A stretch of 64,000 nt of DNA, taken from NCBI RefSeq assembly GCF_004345425.1, contig NZ_SLVP01000009.1, positions 1 to 64,000 of the forward strand, read 5' to 3'. Both the position numbers and the translations under genes were made by a program. This document shows, piece by piece, positions 32,939 through 40,078 of this stretch (position 1 is its first letter; every line of letters begins with the position of its first letter). The notes beneath the pieces are model-generated. The model made no database searches, had not been told where the DNA came from, and saw only the letters and a list, made by a program, of their open reading frames with translations. Source of the DNA: Paenibacillus sp. BK033 (GTDB taxonomy: Bacteria > Bacillota > Bacilli > Paenibacillales > Paenibacillaceae).

Positions 32939-34474
32939 CTATGCGCCCGAGATGCGCGGCATCGGCATCGGTTCCTTGCCAAGCTCCGCCCAGATGTATT
33001 TGAGCAGCAGCTCGGATTTCAAAGCCGCGTATGCCGGATCGTCCCATAAGTTGTTAAGCTCGCTTGGGTCATCTTGCAGATCAAAGATTTCGCCGTAGGT
33101 CTGGTTGTAGTAAACCGTGATTTTATAACGCTGGTCGACGTACGTTTTTTGATGAATGGTTGTTGGCTCATGACGGAATTCGCAGATGGCATGGTCTCTG
33201 GCAGAGGATGCCGTCCCTTTCCATACCTCGCTTTGATCGACGCCGGTCATCGCATGCGGAATCGGAATGCCGCTGAGCGACAGGAACGTTGGCGCAAGGT
33301 CAACAAGCGATTGGATCGCGTCCGACGTTACTCCTGCCGGAACCTGTCCCGGATAACGCACGATAAACGGCAGGCGGATCAGATCCTCGTAATGGAAGCC
33401 GCCTTTGGCCTGCAGACCGTGCTGGCCGAAGAAGTGGCCATGGTCCGTCGTAAAGACGACAACCGTGTTGTCTGCAATGCCAAGCTCTTCGAGCTTGTCG
33501 AGGATGGTGCCGATATATTTGTCCATCATGCTGATCATGCCGTAATAGACGGCAACCAGCTTCTTCTTGTCGTAGTATGTAAGCTTCTTTCTTTCGCCGT
33601 ATTCATAATAATGATGCGAACGGTACCCGTGAATGCCTTTACCCGTTTCCGCCCAAGGGGAGAAGTCCGGATTGTCCATTTGCGTCAGGCCGAAATGAGG
33701 CGGGTTTTTGTCGTGCTCGCCTGGCACGATATCGGGAATGGTCAAGGAATCCGGATCGTACATTGTATCCCACGGCTCCGGCACCAAATATTCCGGATGC
33801 GGGTCGAAGAAGCTTGACCAGAGGAAGAACGGTATGTCTTCTTCGGCGTATTGCTCCATAAGCGCGTTCGTGCGCTCCGCAATCCACGTATTGTAGTGGT
33901 ACTCTTCTGGAATCGGCCACTTGTACGTAATGGCAGGGTCCATGGTTCCCGTAGGAGGAAGGAAATAATCCCGCCAATTCGTGCAGCCCTTCTCCTCCAT
34001 CCATATGGCATAATGTTGGCCTACATGAGCTTCGTTCGTATGATTGCGCGTCAGCTCGACATGCTCGAACCCGTAGAAGGGCCCATGGAAGTGCTTCCAT
34101 TTCTCCAGATCCTGCAGGACCGGGTAAGCCTCCATAGATGGGTATTCTTCCGTAGAAGACAGCGGCTGAAAATGGGCTTTGCCGACAAGCGCGGTCTTGT
34201 AGCCGGCTGAGTTGAAATCTTCCCCGACGAAATGCCGGTCTTCCAAGAGCTTTGTTCCGAGCGTCCAAGCGCCATGCTGGCTTGGGTATTGGCCCGTAAT
34301 GATGGATGCACGGCTTGGCGTACACGTCGGATTCGGGCAATAGGCTCTCGTAAAGGTTGTGCCGGACTGAATAAGCCGGTCTAAATTAGGCGTGCTTAAT
34401 TCGTTATTGAAATAACCTAGCGTATTCCAGTGCTGCTGATCGCTAGTAATCAACAAAATGTTTGGTTTTTTCAA
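32939..34474 (-). CDS. Cytoplasmic type I sulfatase (Cys/formylglycine type)
   Basis: A 511-aa member of the alkaline-phosphatase-like sulfatase family. The metal-binding start is PNILLITSDQQ; the active-site motif C-T-P-S-R at 51-55 gives the Cys that must be turned into formylglycine, followed by ASIITGQYPSQHG. A further family block, VVVFTTDHGHFFGQHG, lies downstream. There is no signal peptide, so it acts in the cytoplasm. No sulfatase-maturation enzyme is in the window. It is convergent to the GH51/GH2 operon, which suggests removal of sulfate from imported glycans; phosphonate or phosphodiester cleavage is an alternative in this family. Confidence 0.9.
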   Translation of the reverse strand: MKKPNILLITSDQQHWNTLGYFNNELSTPNLDRLIQSGTTFTRAYCPNPTCTPSRASIITGQYPSQHGAWTLGTKLLEDRHFVGEDFNSAGYKTALVGKAHFQPLSSTEEYPSMEAYPVLQDLEKWKHFHGPFYGFEHVELTRNHTNEAHVGQHYAIWMEEKGCTNWRDYFLPPTGTMDPAITYKWPIPEEYHYNTWIAERTNALMEQYAEEDIPFFLWSSFFDPHPEYLVPEPWDTMYDPDSLTIPDIVPGEHDKNPPHFGLTQMDNPDFSPWAETGKGIHGYRSHHYYEYGERKKLTYYDKKKLVAVYYGMISMMDKYIGTILDKLEELGIADNTVVVFTTDHGHFFGQHGLQAKGGFHYEDLIRLPFIVRYPGQVPAGVTSDAIQSLVDLAPTFLSLSGIPIPHAMTGVDQSEVWKGTASSARDHAICEFRHEPTTIHQKTYVDQRYKITVYYNQTYGEIFDLQDDPSELNNLWDDPAYAALKSELLLKYIWAELGKEPMPMPRISGA

Positions 34475-34688
34475 GGGAAAATCGCCTCCATGCCATTCAT
34501 TGTAATGGAAAGAAGGCAGTCGTAAAATAGCATCATGTATGGTTGATTTACCAATTTGTCAGGTTAAGAGGCGGATTGCGGTGAATGGCAATGGTGCGGG
34601 GGCTTCGAAAACGCCGAGTTTTTGTGTATCGTCTATTGGCGGCTTTACGCCGGACGGTTTCGGTTCCCCATGCGTATGCCCGGAATGC

Positions 34689-34964
34689 CTCGGATTGGGT
34701 CAAGCAATGCATTCCTATATCCGGCAGCATGCCACGGAAGGCATGACGGTTCAGCAGGCGGCTAGGGCAGCGGGGATGAACCGGACGTATTACTCCGTTG
34801 CTCTCTCCGAAAAGGCGGAGATGCCGCCAAGCGAATTCATCACGCAGGCCCGGATGGAGTCTGCCAAGCGGCTTCTAGCGGAGACGGATGCCTCCATTAC
34901 GGAGGTCGCTTATACGACCGGTTATTCCTCTTTGTATGCTTTTACGGGAGCGTTTGAAAACTGA
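34689..34964 (+). pseudogene. Truncated AraC-family gene (HTH region only)
   Basis: The frame reads HATEGMTVQQAARAAGMNRTYYS, then AEMPPSEFITQARMESAKRLL and DASITEVAYTTGYSSLYAFTGAFEN before a stop. This aligns along its length with the HTH region of the AraC protein encoded at 21025-21876, but the sensor domain is absent and the last helix (FKxxFKESPxxxR) is cut off. The reading before residue 50 resembles nothing known. The stop lies 11 bases before a DnaA-box cluster, so the 3' end may mark a recombination junction. It is most likely the dead remains of a regulator divergent from the sulfatase gene. Confidence 0.75.
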
Positions 34965-34974
34965 TGCCAACAGG

Positions 34975-35082
34975 TTGTCCACAGTTATTCACAAACTTAT
35001 GCACATATTAAGAGCGCTTTCTGTCGTACAACTGTTCATTTTCGCAATGTTATCCACTTGTCCACAGGGGCTGTTATCCACA
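34975..35082 (+). promoter_or_regulatory. Cluster of six DnaA boxes
   Basis: Six 9-mers matching TTATNCACA or one step away, all in the same orientation: TTGTCCACA 34975, TTATTCACA 34985, TTATGCACA 34997, TTATCCACT 35050, TTGTCCACA 35058, TTATCCACA 35074. Three are exact. The last three lie within the 3' end of the acyltransferase gene on the other strand. No dnaA, dnaN or other replication gene is in the window, so this is not an obvious oriC; it resembles the DnaA-box clusters outside oriC in B. subtilis that titrate DnaA. Confidence 0.88.
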
Positions 35083-36112
35083 TCCGCATAGGATCTTTGA
35101 ATTTCCGGATGATTGCCGACAGCCATGCGCTAAACGCGGACATCGCGATCGACAGCAGACAAACGGCGGCGAAATGAAGCAGGCTGTTTACTACAAACAG
35201 CCGTTCCAGATGCGCTGCTTTGGCTGCTCCGCGTACCAGAACAATGGCCAAGGGATGCAGGATATACACCCATGTACGCCACTCCCGGAACCTTTTGCTG
35301 GCCGGAACCTTCCACTGCATGGACCATTGGAACAGGAAATACGTAGCGGGAAGCGCAAACACATACATGCTGTCATGCCGCGGCATTCCAGACGACCGAA
35401 GGAGCATCCCTTCGACGAACATGAGTCCTAGCGATCCCGCAAACAAAGCCGCGTTCACGATCGGTTTGCTGGCGTGAGGAGGCTGTTTGGCTGCCCAGGC
35501 TCCCATCGCCAAATAAATGGGGGCGTAGAAAAGCCCGTTGCGGGTGTAATCAAACACCGTAAACATTCCTTCGTAAAGATGGGCCAGGCCTGCATGATTC
35601 TGCAGAATGCCGTAGTAACTGTCGCCAAGCAGTCCGACGATGTACAAGAGCCCGGCCGAAGCCAGCACCGCGTTCATCGGCAGGAACCGAACCATCGTGC
35701 AGGTTATCAACAGACCGATCATTAACGCCGGCAAATACCATAGATGATAAAAGGTTCCGTCAAACACGATGTCCTTAATGACGGAATACGCCGTGAAGGA
35801 ATCGGAAAAATAACCGGTATACAGGTTGAGCGGAATGTACAGGACAATGGCAATTGCGTAGAGCTTTAAAATTTTCAACAGGTAGCCTTGAACAGCCTTT
35901 CGATCCGTTAAAGGATTTCCGGTCAGCTTGCGGAACAATAAAAATCCGGCCGTCATAAAAAAGACGGGAACGGCAATACGCGTAAGCAGATTGCTTACAA
36001 GAAAATCGGCGGAAGCGCTGTATGACAGAAGCGGGCTGGTATGATTGGCGACAACGAGGAGCGCGGCCGCGAATTTGAGCCAATCGAGTCCGCCGTAGCC
36101 GGTTCTAGACAT
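35036..36112 (-). CDS. Acyltransferase-3 membrane protein, resembles the membrane half of VanT
   Basis: A 358-aa integral membrane protein with about ten helices and the acyltransferase-3 start YGGLDWLKFAAALLVVANHTSPL with its catalytic-type His. The FLLFRK and YHLWYLPALMIGLL segments match the membrane domain of VanT-type serine racemases and OafA-like proteins. The last 15 residues (MWITAPVDKWITLRK) are encoded by DnaA-box sequence, showing WIT twice. ATG 36112 has AGGGG upstream; a GTG six bases earlier is possible. It overlaps the peptidase gene and ends the ligase-racemase-peptidase operon. In VanT this domain is thought to import L-Ser and is fused to the racemase; here it is a separate gene. 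Confidence 0.85.
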   Translation of the reverse strand: MSRTGYGGLDWLKFAAALLVVANHTSPLLSYSASADFLVSNLLTRIAVPVFFMTAGFLLFRKLTGNPLTDRKAVQGYLLKILKLYAIAIVLYIPLNLYTGYFSDSFTAYSVIKDIVFDGTFYHLWYLPALMIGLLITCTMVRFLPMNAVLASAGLLYIVGLLGDSYYGILQNHAGLAHLYEGMFTVFDYTRNGLFYAPIYLAMGAWAAKQPPHASKPIVNAALFAGSLGLMFVEGMLLRSSGMPRHDSMYVFALPATYFLFQWSMQWKVPASKRFREWRTWVYILHPLAIVLVRGAAKAAHLERLFVVNSLLHFAAVCLLSIAMSAFSAWLSAIIRKFKDPMRMWITAPVDKWITLRK

Positions 36113-36956
36113 GGGCACCCCTGCTTCTATCTCTGAACGCGGTCACGATAAAGCCGTCTATATTATTGCCGGACAAGTGGAACCGGTCGCAGGGGATAAG
36201 GGGAATGGACGTCGATTCTCCCGCATCCGCCGCGAAGTAGTAGATTTCGACCCATGTACGATCGTCCTCGAATAAAAGATGCTCGTTCCCGTAGGAAAAG
36301 CCTTTAAGCGCGTCAATATATTCCTCCAGGCACCAATCGTGCCGCTCCATAATCTCGGCATGGGGATAACCGATATAACGGAAATGCCAAGGCTCGCACG
36401 AGATTTGAGTAAGGGCTTTCTTGCCTTCCTTGTAACGTTGAATGAAACCAAAGCCTGCGGCAAGCTGCTTAAAGGACTTATAGACATCCGTGTCCGGGAA
36501 CGCCGGCGCGATAAAATCGATCTCCTTGCCAAGCCTGCCGACGTCGATTGCCAGTCCCGTTTGATGCTCGCTCCGGTCGGGCAATGCGACATAACGCGTT
36601 GTGTAATCCGGACCGTTCTCAGCTAAGGACGAGCTGTAAATCTGCTCCTGATCATGCTTAGTCCGATAGCCGCTGACCGCGATAATATCATCGAGCCCTT
36701 CGCTGGCCGCAAGAAGCTCAGCCAGCTGCCGCAAGCAGGTTCGCTCCAAGCGCATGCCATCCCTCAGCGTATGAATCGCCGGAACGGAGCAGATTGGTGC
36801 CAAACGGTCCGAAGAGGGGATTTGCCGAATGGGATTTTCCCGATTAATCAAGACCAGATGTCCTTTATGAACACCGGAATTGGCGGTTTGAATAATTGTG
36901 TGGCTTGTTAGATGACGGCCTGACTCATGTCGCTTGGCCAAGTTGGTTTGTCCCAT
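36105..36956 (-). CDS. D,D-carboxypeptidase/dipeptidase of the VanXY/VanY (M15) family
   Basis: A 283-aa zinc peptidase with no signal peptide. The metal motif SxHxxGxAxD is S129-EHQTGLAI-D138; the catalytic Glu188 and third ligand His191 lie in CEPWHFRYIG. SGYRTKHDQEQIY upstream and HDWCLEEYIDALKGFSYGNEHL downstream match VanXY-like enzymes, and a C-terminal beta extension (about 225-275) follows. VanXY removes D-Ala-ending precursors in the cytoplasm. ATG 36956 is set by GAGGAGGT nine bases upstream, giving a real 49-base overlap with the racemase gene. Confidence 0.87.
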   Translation of the reverse strand: MGQTNLAKRHESGRHLTSHTIIQTANSGVHKGHLVLINRENPIRQIPSSDRLAPICSVPAIHTLRDGMRLERTCLRQLAELLAASEGLDDIIAVSGYRTKHDQEQIYSSSLAENGPDYTTRYVALPDRSEHQTGLAIDVGRLGKEIDFIAPAFPDTDVYKSFKQLAAGFGFIQRYKEGKKALTQISCEPWHFRYIGYPHAEIMERHDWCLEEYIDALKGFSYGNEHLLFEDDRTWVEIYYFAADAGESTSIPLIPCDRFHLSGNNIDGFIVTAFRDRSRGAHV

Positions 36957-38089
36957 CTTGTTTGTACCTCCTCGATATCTTTATAGACTCTTGTTATCCG
37001 GACGCCAAGCGAAGTGGAGACTTCCTGCGCGACGCTTCCGATATGCGCCGCAAGCTCTGCGAAAGTAATGCGCTGCCCCCCTTGCGTTCCGATCAAGGTA
37101 ACCGGAGTTCCTTCCGCGCACGGTCCCGGAAGCTTGACCATCAGCTGATCCATGCAGATTTTGCCCACGATGGGGGCGCGATGGCCTCCAATCAGCACCT
37201 CGGTGCCTTGCATCCGCTGCGCCCAGCCGTCGGCATAACCGATCGGTACCGTTCCGATCCATTCCTCCTCTTCGGCCCGGTAAGAATTGTCGTAGCCGAG
37301 ATAATCTCCTGCAGCCAGCTTTTTCACCTGAATCAGACCGCTGTGAAGACTTAAGGCAGGCTCCAGCTTAACCGGACAAGCAAGGCTTGCAGGGTAGAAG
37401 CCGTACATCGCCGCTCCGATTCGGACCATATCCATCGCCAGATGAGGAAATCGCAGCGCCGCAACGCTGCCTGCGCAATGATAATGACGAATCGCAAGTC
37501 CGGAGACGCGCGCCCATTCCTTCATATCGAGGAAGCGGGCAGCCTGCTGTTCCAGAAAACGGGTATCCTCCTGCCCGGCGGTCGCAAAATGCGTATAGAA
37601 TCCGTCCACGTCCACATCCTCAGCGTGCAGCGACGGAACAAGCCTGTCCCATTCCTGCTTCGTCCGGATACCGATTCTCCCAAGCCCCGTATCCATCTTT
37701 ACATGAATCCGCAGCCTGCCCGGGGAGCCGCAAGGCTTAAAGACCCGCATCTCGGAAAACCATTTGGCGCTTGTTACGGTTATGGAGAGGTCATGCCTCA
37801 GAGCCAATTGCGCATGCTCCGGCGGGATAGGCGTTAAGACGAGAATCGGCAGCGTTAATCCGGCATCGCGAAGCCGAATCGCTTCTTCCAGGTAGGCAAC
37901 CGCCAAATAATCCGCGCCGGCCTTCATCGCAGCCCTGGCCGACTCGATGTCGCCATGCCCGTAGCCGTTCGCCTTCACGACAGCCATCAGCTTCACCGAA
38001 CCGGGAAGAGACCGGCGAATGTTCAGCATATTCTCCCGAATACGGCTCAAACTAATTTCAGCCCAAGTTTCTCTTAACATAGGGCTCAC
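36908..38089 (-). CDS. Alanine/serine racemase, resembles the catalytic half of VanT
   Basis: A 393-aa PLP enzyme of the Alr fold. The PLP lysine is Lys39 in VVKANGYGHG; the second catalytic base is probably Tyr266 in LGYDNSY; GLGRIG and ICMDQLM are in place. At the position of substrate-selecting Tyr354 of Geobacillus Alr (PYEVLC block) this protein reads VAQEVST, i.e. Gln355. Serine and broad-specificity racemases also replace that Tyr, so D-Ser formation is plausible. It lies 9 bases after the ligase gene and overlaps the peptidase gene. A plain alanine racemase is the alternative. Confidence 0.85.
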   Translation of the reverse strand: MSPMLRETWAEISLSRIRENMLNIRRSLPGSVKLMAVVKANGYGHGDIESARAAMKAGADYLAVAYLEEAIRLRDAGLTLPILVLTPIPPEHAQLALRHDLSITVTSAKWFSEMRVFKPCGSPGRLRIHVKMDTGLGRIGIRTKQEWDRLVPSLHAEDVDVDGFYTHFATAGQEDTRFLEQQAARFLDMKEWARVSGLAIRHYHCAGSVAALRFPHLAMDMVRIGAAMYGFYPASLACPVKLEPALSLHSGLIQVKKLAAGDYLGYDNSYRAEEEEWIGTVPIGYADGWAQRMQGTEVLIGGHRAPIVGKICMDQLMVKLPGPCAEGTPVTLIGTQGGQRITFAELAAHIGSVAQEVSTSLGVRITRVYKDIEEVQTRWDKPTWPSDMSQAVI

Positions 38090-38098
38090 CTCGCTCGC

Positions 38099-39178
38099 TT
38101 ATTTGGTATATTGCAGCGTTTGTTTATTTTGGTGGCGGGCGACGGCATGCCCGATTAATTGTTCGATCAGCTCGGAATAAGCCGTTCCGTTCGTGCGCTC
38201 CCACATGACCGGGTACATACTGAAATTCGTAAAGCCGGGCAGCGCGTTTATCTCATTGAGGTACAATCGGCCTTCTCCGTCAAGGAAGAAGTCGACGCGG
38301 GCAAGGCCTTCGCAGCCATGGGCCTGATAGGCTTGGACCGCCAGCTCGCGGATTCGAGAAGTCAGGCCGTCCTCGAGCTTGGCCGGAATCTGCATGGTCA
38401 GCCGCTTGTCCAAGTATTTGGATTCGTAATCGAAGAAAAGATGGTCATGGATAAATTCGCCGGGCAGCGAGGCAAGCGGTCTCTCATTGCCGATAACGGC
38501 GACTTGTATTTCTCTGCCGGCTACTTCGCGTTCGATGACAATCTTTTTGTCGTAAGAGAATGCTTCGCGGATCCCGGTCAGGAGCGCTTCGCGGTTTGTG
38601 CACCGGCTGATGCCGATACTGGAGCCAAGGGAGGCTGGCTTCACATAGCACGGGTATCCAATGGCGTCCTCCGCCTTGCGTAACACGGCGTCCTCATCCG
38701 TGGCCCACTCCTCATGGCGGTATACCCGATATTCCGTCTGCCGAATGCCGGCTTGGGCCAATACCTGCTTCGACATCGCCTTGTCCAAGGTTAACGCGGC
38801 AGCCAGAACGCCATTCCCTACATAAGGAACGTTCACGAGCTCCAGCAATCCTTGTACCGTACCGTCCTCACCATTGGGACCATGCAGAAGCGGCAAGACG
38901 ACCTTTGGGCCGGGCAGCGCCATGATGCCAGACAGAATTTCCCCAATGGAACGGGCAGGATCCGAAAAGGCCGGCAGCTGGGTCAGCCTTTCAATCGTCA
39001 ACCCCTCCTTGGCCAGACATCCGGGCGGCGAGCACCATAAGCCTTCGCGTGTAATATAGACGGGATAAACCTCGTAGCGGCTTTGATCAATGGATTGAAG
39101 GACCGTAACGGCCGTTTTTAACGACACTTCATGTTCGGCGGATTTACCTCCGTACAGCACGTATAACTTTGTTTTCAT
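38099..39178 (-). CDS. D-Ala--D-Ala/D-Ser ligase (VanG/VanC/Ddl family)
   Basis: A 359-aa ATP-grasp ligase. YGGKSAEHEVSLKTA at the start carries the catalytic Glu; KPASLGSSIGIS is the ATP/Ser loop; the omega-loop reads FDYESKYLDKRLTMQIPA, with the KY pair of D-Ala:D-Ala and D-Ala:D-Ser ligases rather than the His of D-Ala:D-Lac enzymes; LARVDFF and YLNEINALPGFTNFSMYP bind Mg. ATG 39178 follows TGGAGGTATGAATAG. First gene of the four-gene operon and divergent from a VanRS-like pair. The context favours a D-Ala-D-Ser ligase, but the sequence alone does not exclude a D-Ala-D-Ala ligase. Confidence 0.88.
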   Translation of the reverse strand: MKTKLYVLYGGKSAEHEVSLKTAVTVLQSIDQSRYEVYPVYITREGLWCSPPGCLAKEGLTIERLTQLPAFSDPARSIGEILSGIMALPGPKVVLPLLHGPNGEDGTVQGLLELVNVPYVGNGVLAAALTLDKAMSKQVLAQAGIRQTEYRVYRHEEWATDEDAVLRKAEDAIGYPCYVKPASLGSSIGISRCTNREALLTGIREAFSYDKKIVIEREVAGREIQVAVIGNERPLASLPGEFIHDHLFFDYESKYLDKRLTMQIPAKLEDGLTSRIRELAVQAYQAHGCEGLARVDFFLDGEGRLYLNEINALPGFTNFSMYPVMWERTNGTAYSELIEQLIGHAVARHQNKQTLQYTK

Positions 39179-39249
39179 CTATTCATACCTCCAGGTAGAG
39201 TTTTTGTCCGTTGCTCTATATCCAAGATAACGCGCTGGGCCCAAGAGAT

Positions 39250-39277
39250 TCGTAAGACATCCTAAAGGAAACCTTAA
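39250..39277 (-). promoter_or_regulatory. Predicted VanR-like operator: three 11-bp-phased repeats
   Basis: On the minus strand TTAAGG (39272-39277), TTTAGG (39261-39266) and TTACGA (39250-39255) are spaced exactly 11 bases apart. OmpR/PhoB-type regulators bind such helical-turn direct repeats. They lie about 70 bases before the ligase start, the right place for activation. Confidence 0.55.
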
Positions 39278-39370
39278 GAATTTCTTATTTGTGATGGGGG
39301 GTGTCCGCTCCGCAGACTATTTCTGATACACTATAGCCACATTCATTAACCATATAGACGGGGAGATCTC

Positions 39371-40078
39371 ATGAATACCATTCAAATACTGATCGCCGAC
39401 GATGACCTCGAAATCGCGGAGCTGATCAAAATCTATCTAACCAACGAAGGGTACCAGGTGCTGATTGCGGGCAACGGCCGGGAAGCCATGGAGCTGATCG
39501 CCAAGGAATCCGTCCAGTTAATGATTCTCGACGTTATGATGCCGGAGATGAACGGTCTCGAGGTGGTCCGGGCGGTACGCGCGGAGTACGGCATTCCGAT
39601 CCTGATGCTAAGCGCCAAGGCGGAGGACATGGACAAAATCATGGGGCTGACGACGGGCGCGGACGATTACATGGTGAAGCCGTTTAACGCGCTGGAGCTG
39701 ATTGCCCGGGTGAAGTCGCTGCTGCGCAGGTCCATTTATTTGAATCCCCAGCTTCAAACGGCGCAGGATCAGGACAAGGACATCATTCAGCTGCATTCGC
39801 TGAAAATAAGCAAGAAATCGCATACGGTAACGGTGGAGGACCGCGGCATCAATTTAACTTCAACGGAGTTTGATATCCTGTACTTGCTGGCAAGCCATCC
39901 CGGGCAGGTCTTTAGCGCGGAGGCGATCTTCGAAGCGGTGTGGAAGGACAAGTTCCTGGAGTCCAATAACACCGTCATGGTTCACATAAGCAAGCTTCGG
40001 GATAAATTGGAGAGCGAGCTGGGCGGCGTCAAGCTGATTCAGACCGTGTGGGGAGTTGGGTATAAAATTGATCCGTAA
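39371..40078 (+). CDS. VanR-like response regulator (OmpR family)
   Basis: A 235-aa protein: receiver domain (residues 1-118, DDD at 10-12, phosphorylated Asp54 in ILDVMMPEM, Lys in MVKPF) and a winged-helix DNA-binding domain (about 135-233, LTSTEFDILYLLASHPGQVFS and KLIQTVWGVGYKI). The start NTIQILIADDDLEIAELI is very like VanR of the VanG/VanC type. ATG 39371 follows GGGGAGATCTC. It is divergent from the ligase operon and overlaps the kinase gene; it probably activates the operon through the 11-bp repeats in the gap. Confidence 0.88.
   Translation: MNTIQILIADDDLEIAELIKIYLTNEGYQVLIAGNGREAMELIAKESVQLMILDVMMPEMNGLEVVRAVRAEYGIPILMLSAKAEDMDKIMGLTTGADDYMVKPFNALELIARVKSLLRRSIYLNPQLQTAQDQDKDIIQLHSLKISKKSHTVTVEDRGINLTSTEFDILYLLASHPGQVFSAEAIFEAVWKDKFLESNNTVMVHISKLRDKLESELGGVKLIQTVWGVGYKIDP

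Noticed and set aside
32939..34474. Secreted sulfatase
   Set aside because: The protein begins MKKPNILLITSDQQ directly at the metal-binding strand; there is no room for a signal peptide.
34975..35082. Chromosomal oriC
   Set aside because: No dnaA, dnaN, recF or gyrase genes, and no clear AT-rich unwinding element is next to the boxes.
36958..36980. A later start for the VanXY-like gene to avoid overlapping the racemase
   Set aside because: ATG 36956 has a near-perfect GAGGAGGT at ideal spacing; no later start has one, so the overlap is accepted.
38099..39178. D-Ala-D-Lac (VanA/VanB-type) ligase
   Set aside because: The omega-loop has the KY pair rather than the His pattern of D-Lac ligases, and no VanH-type dehydrogenase gene is present.
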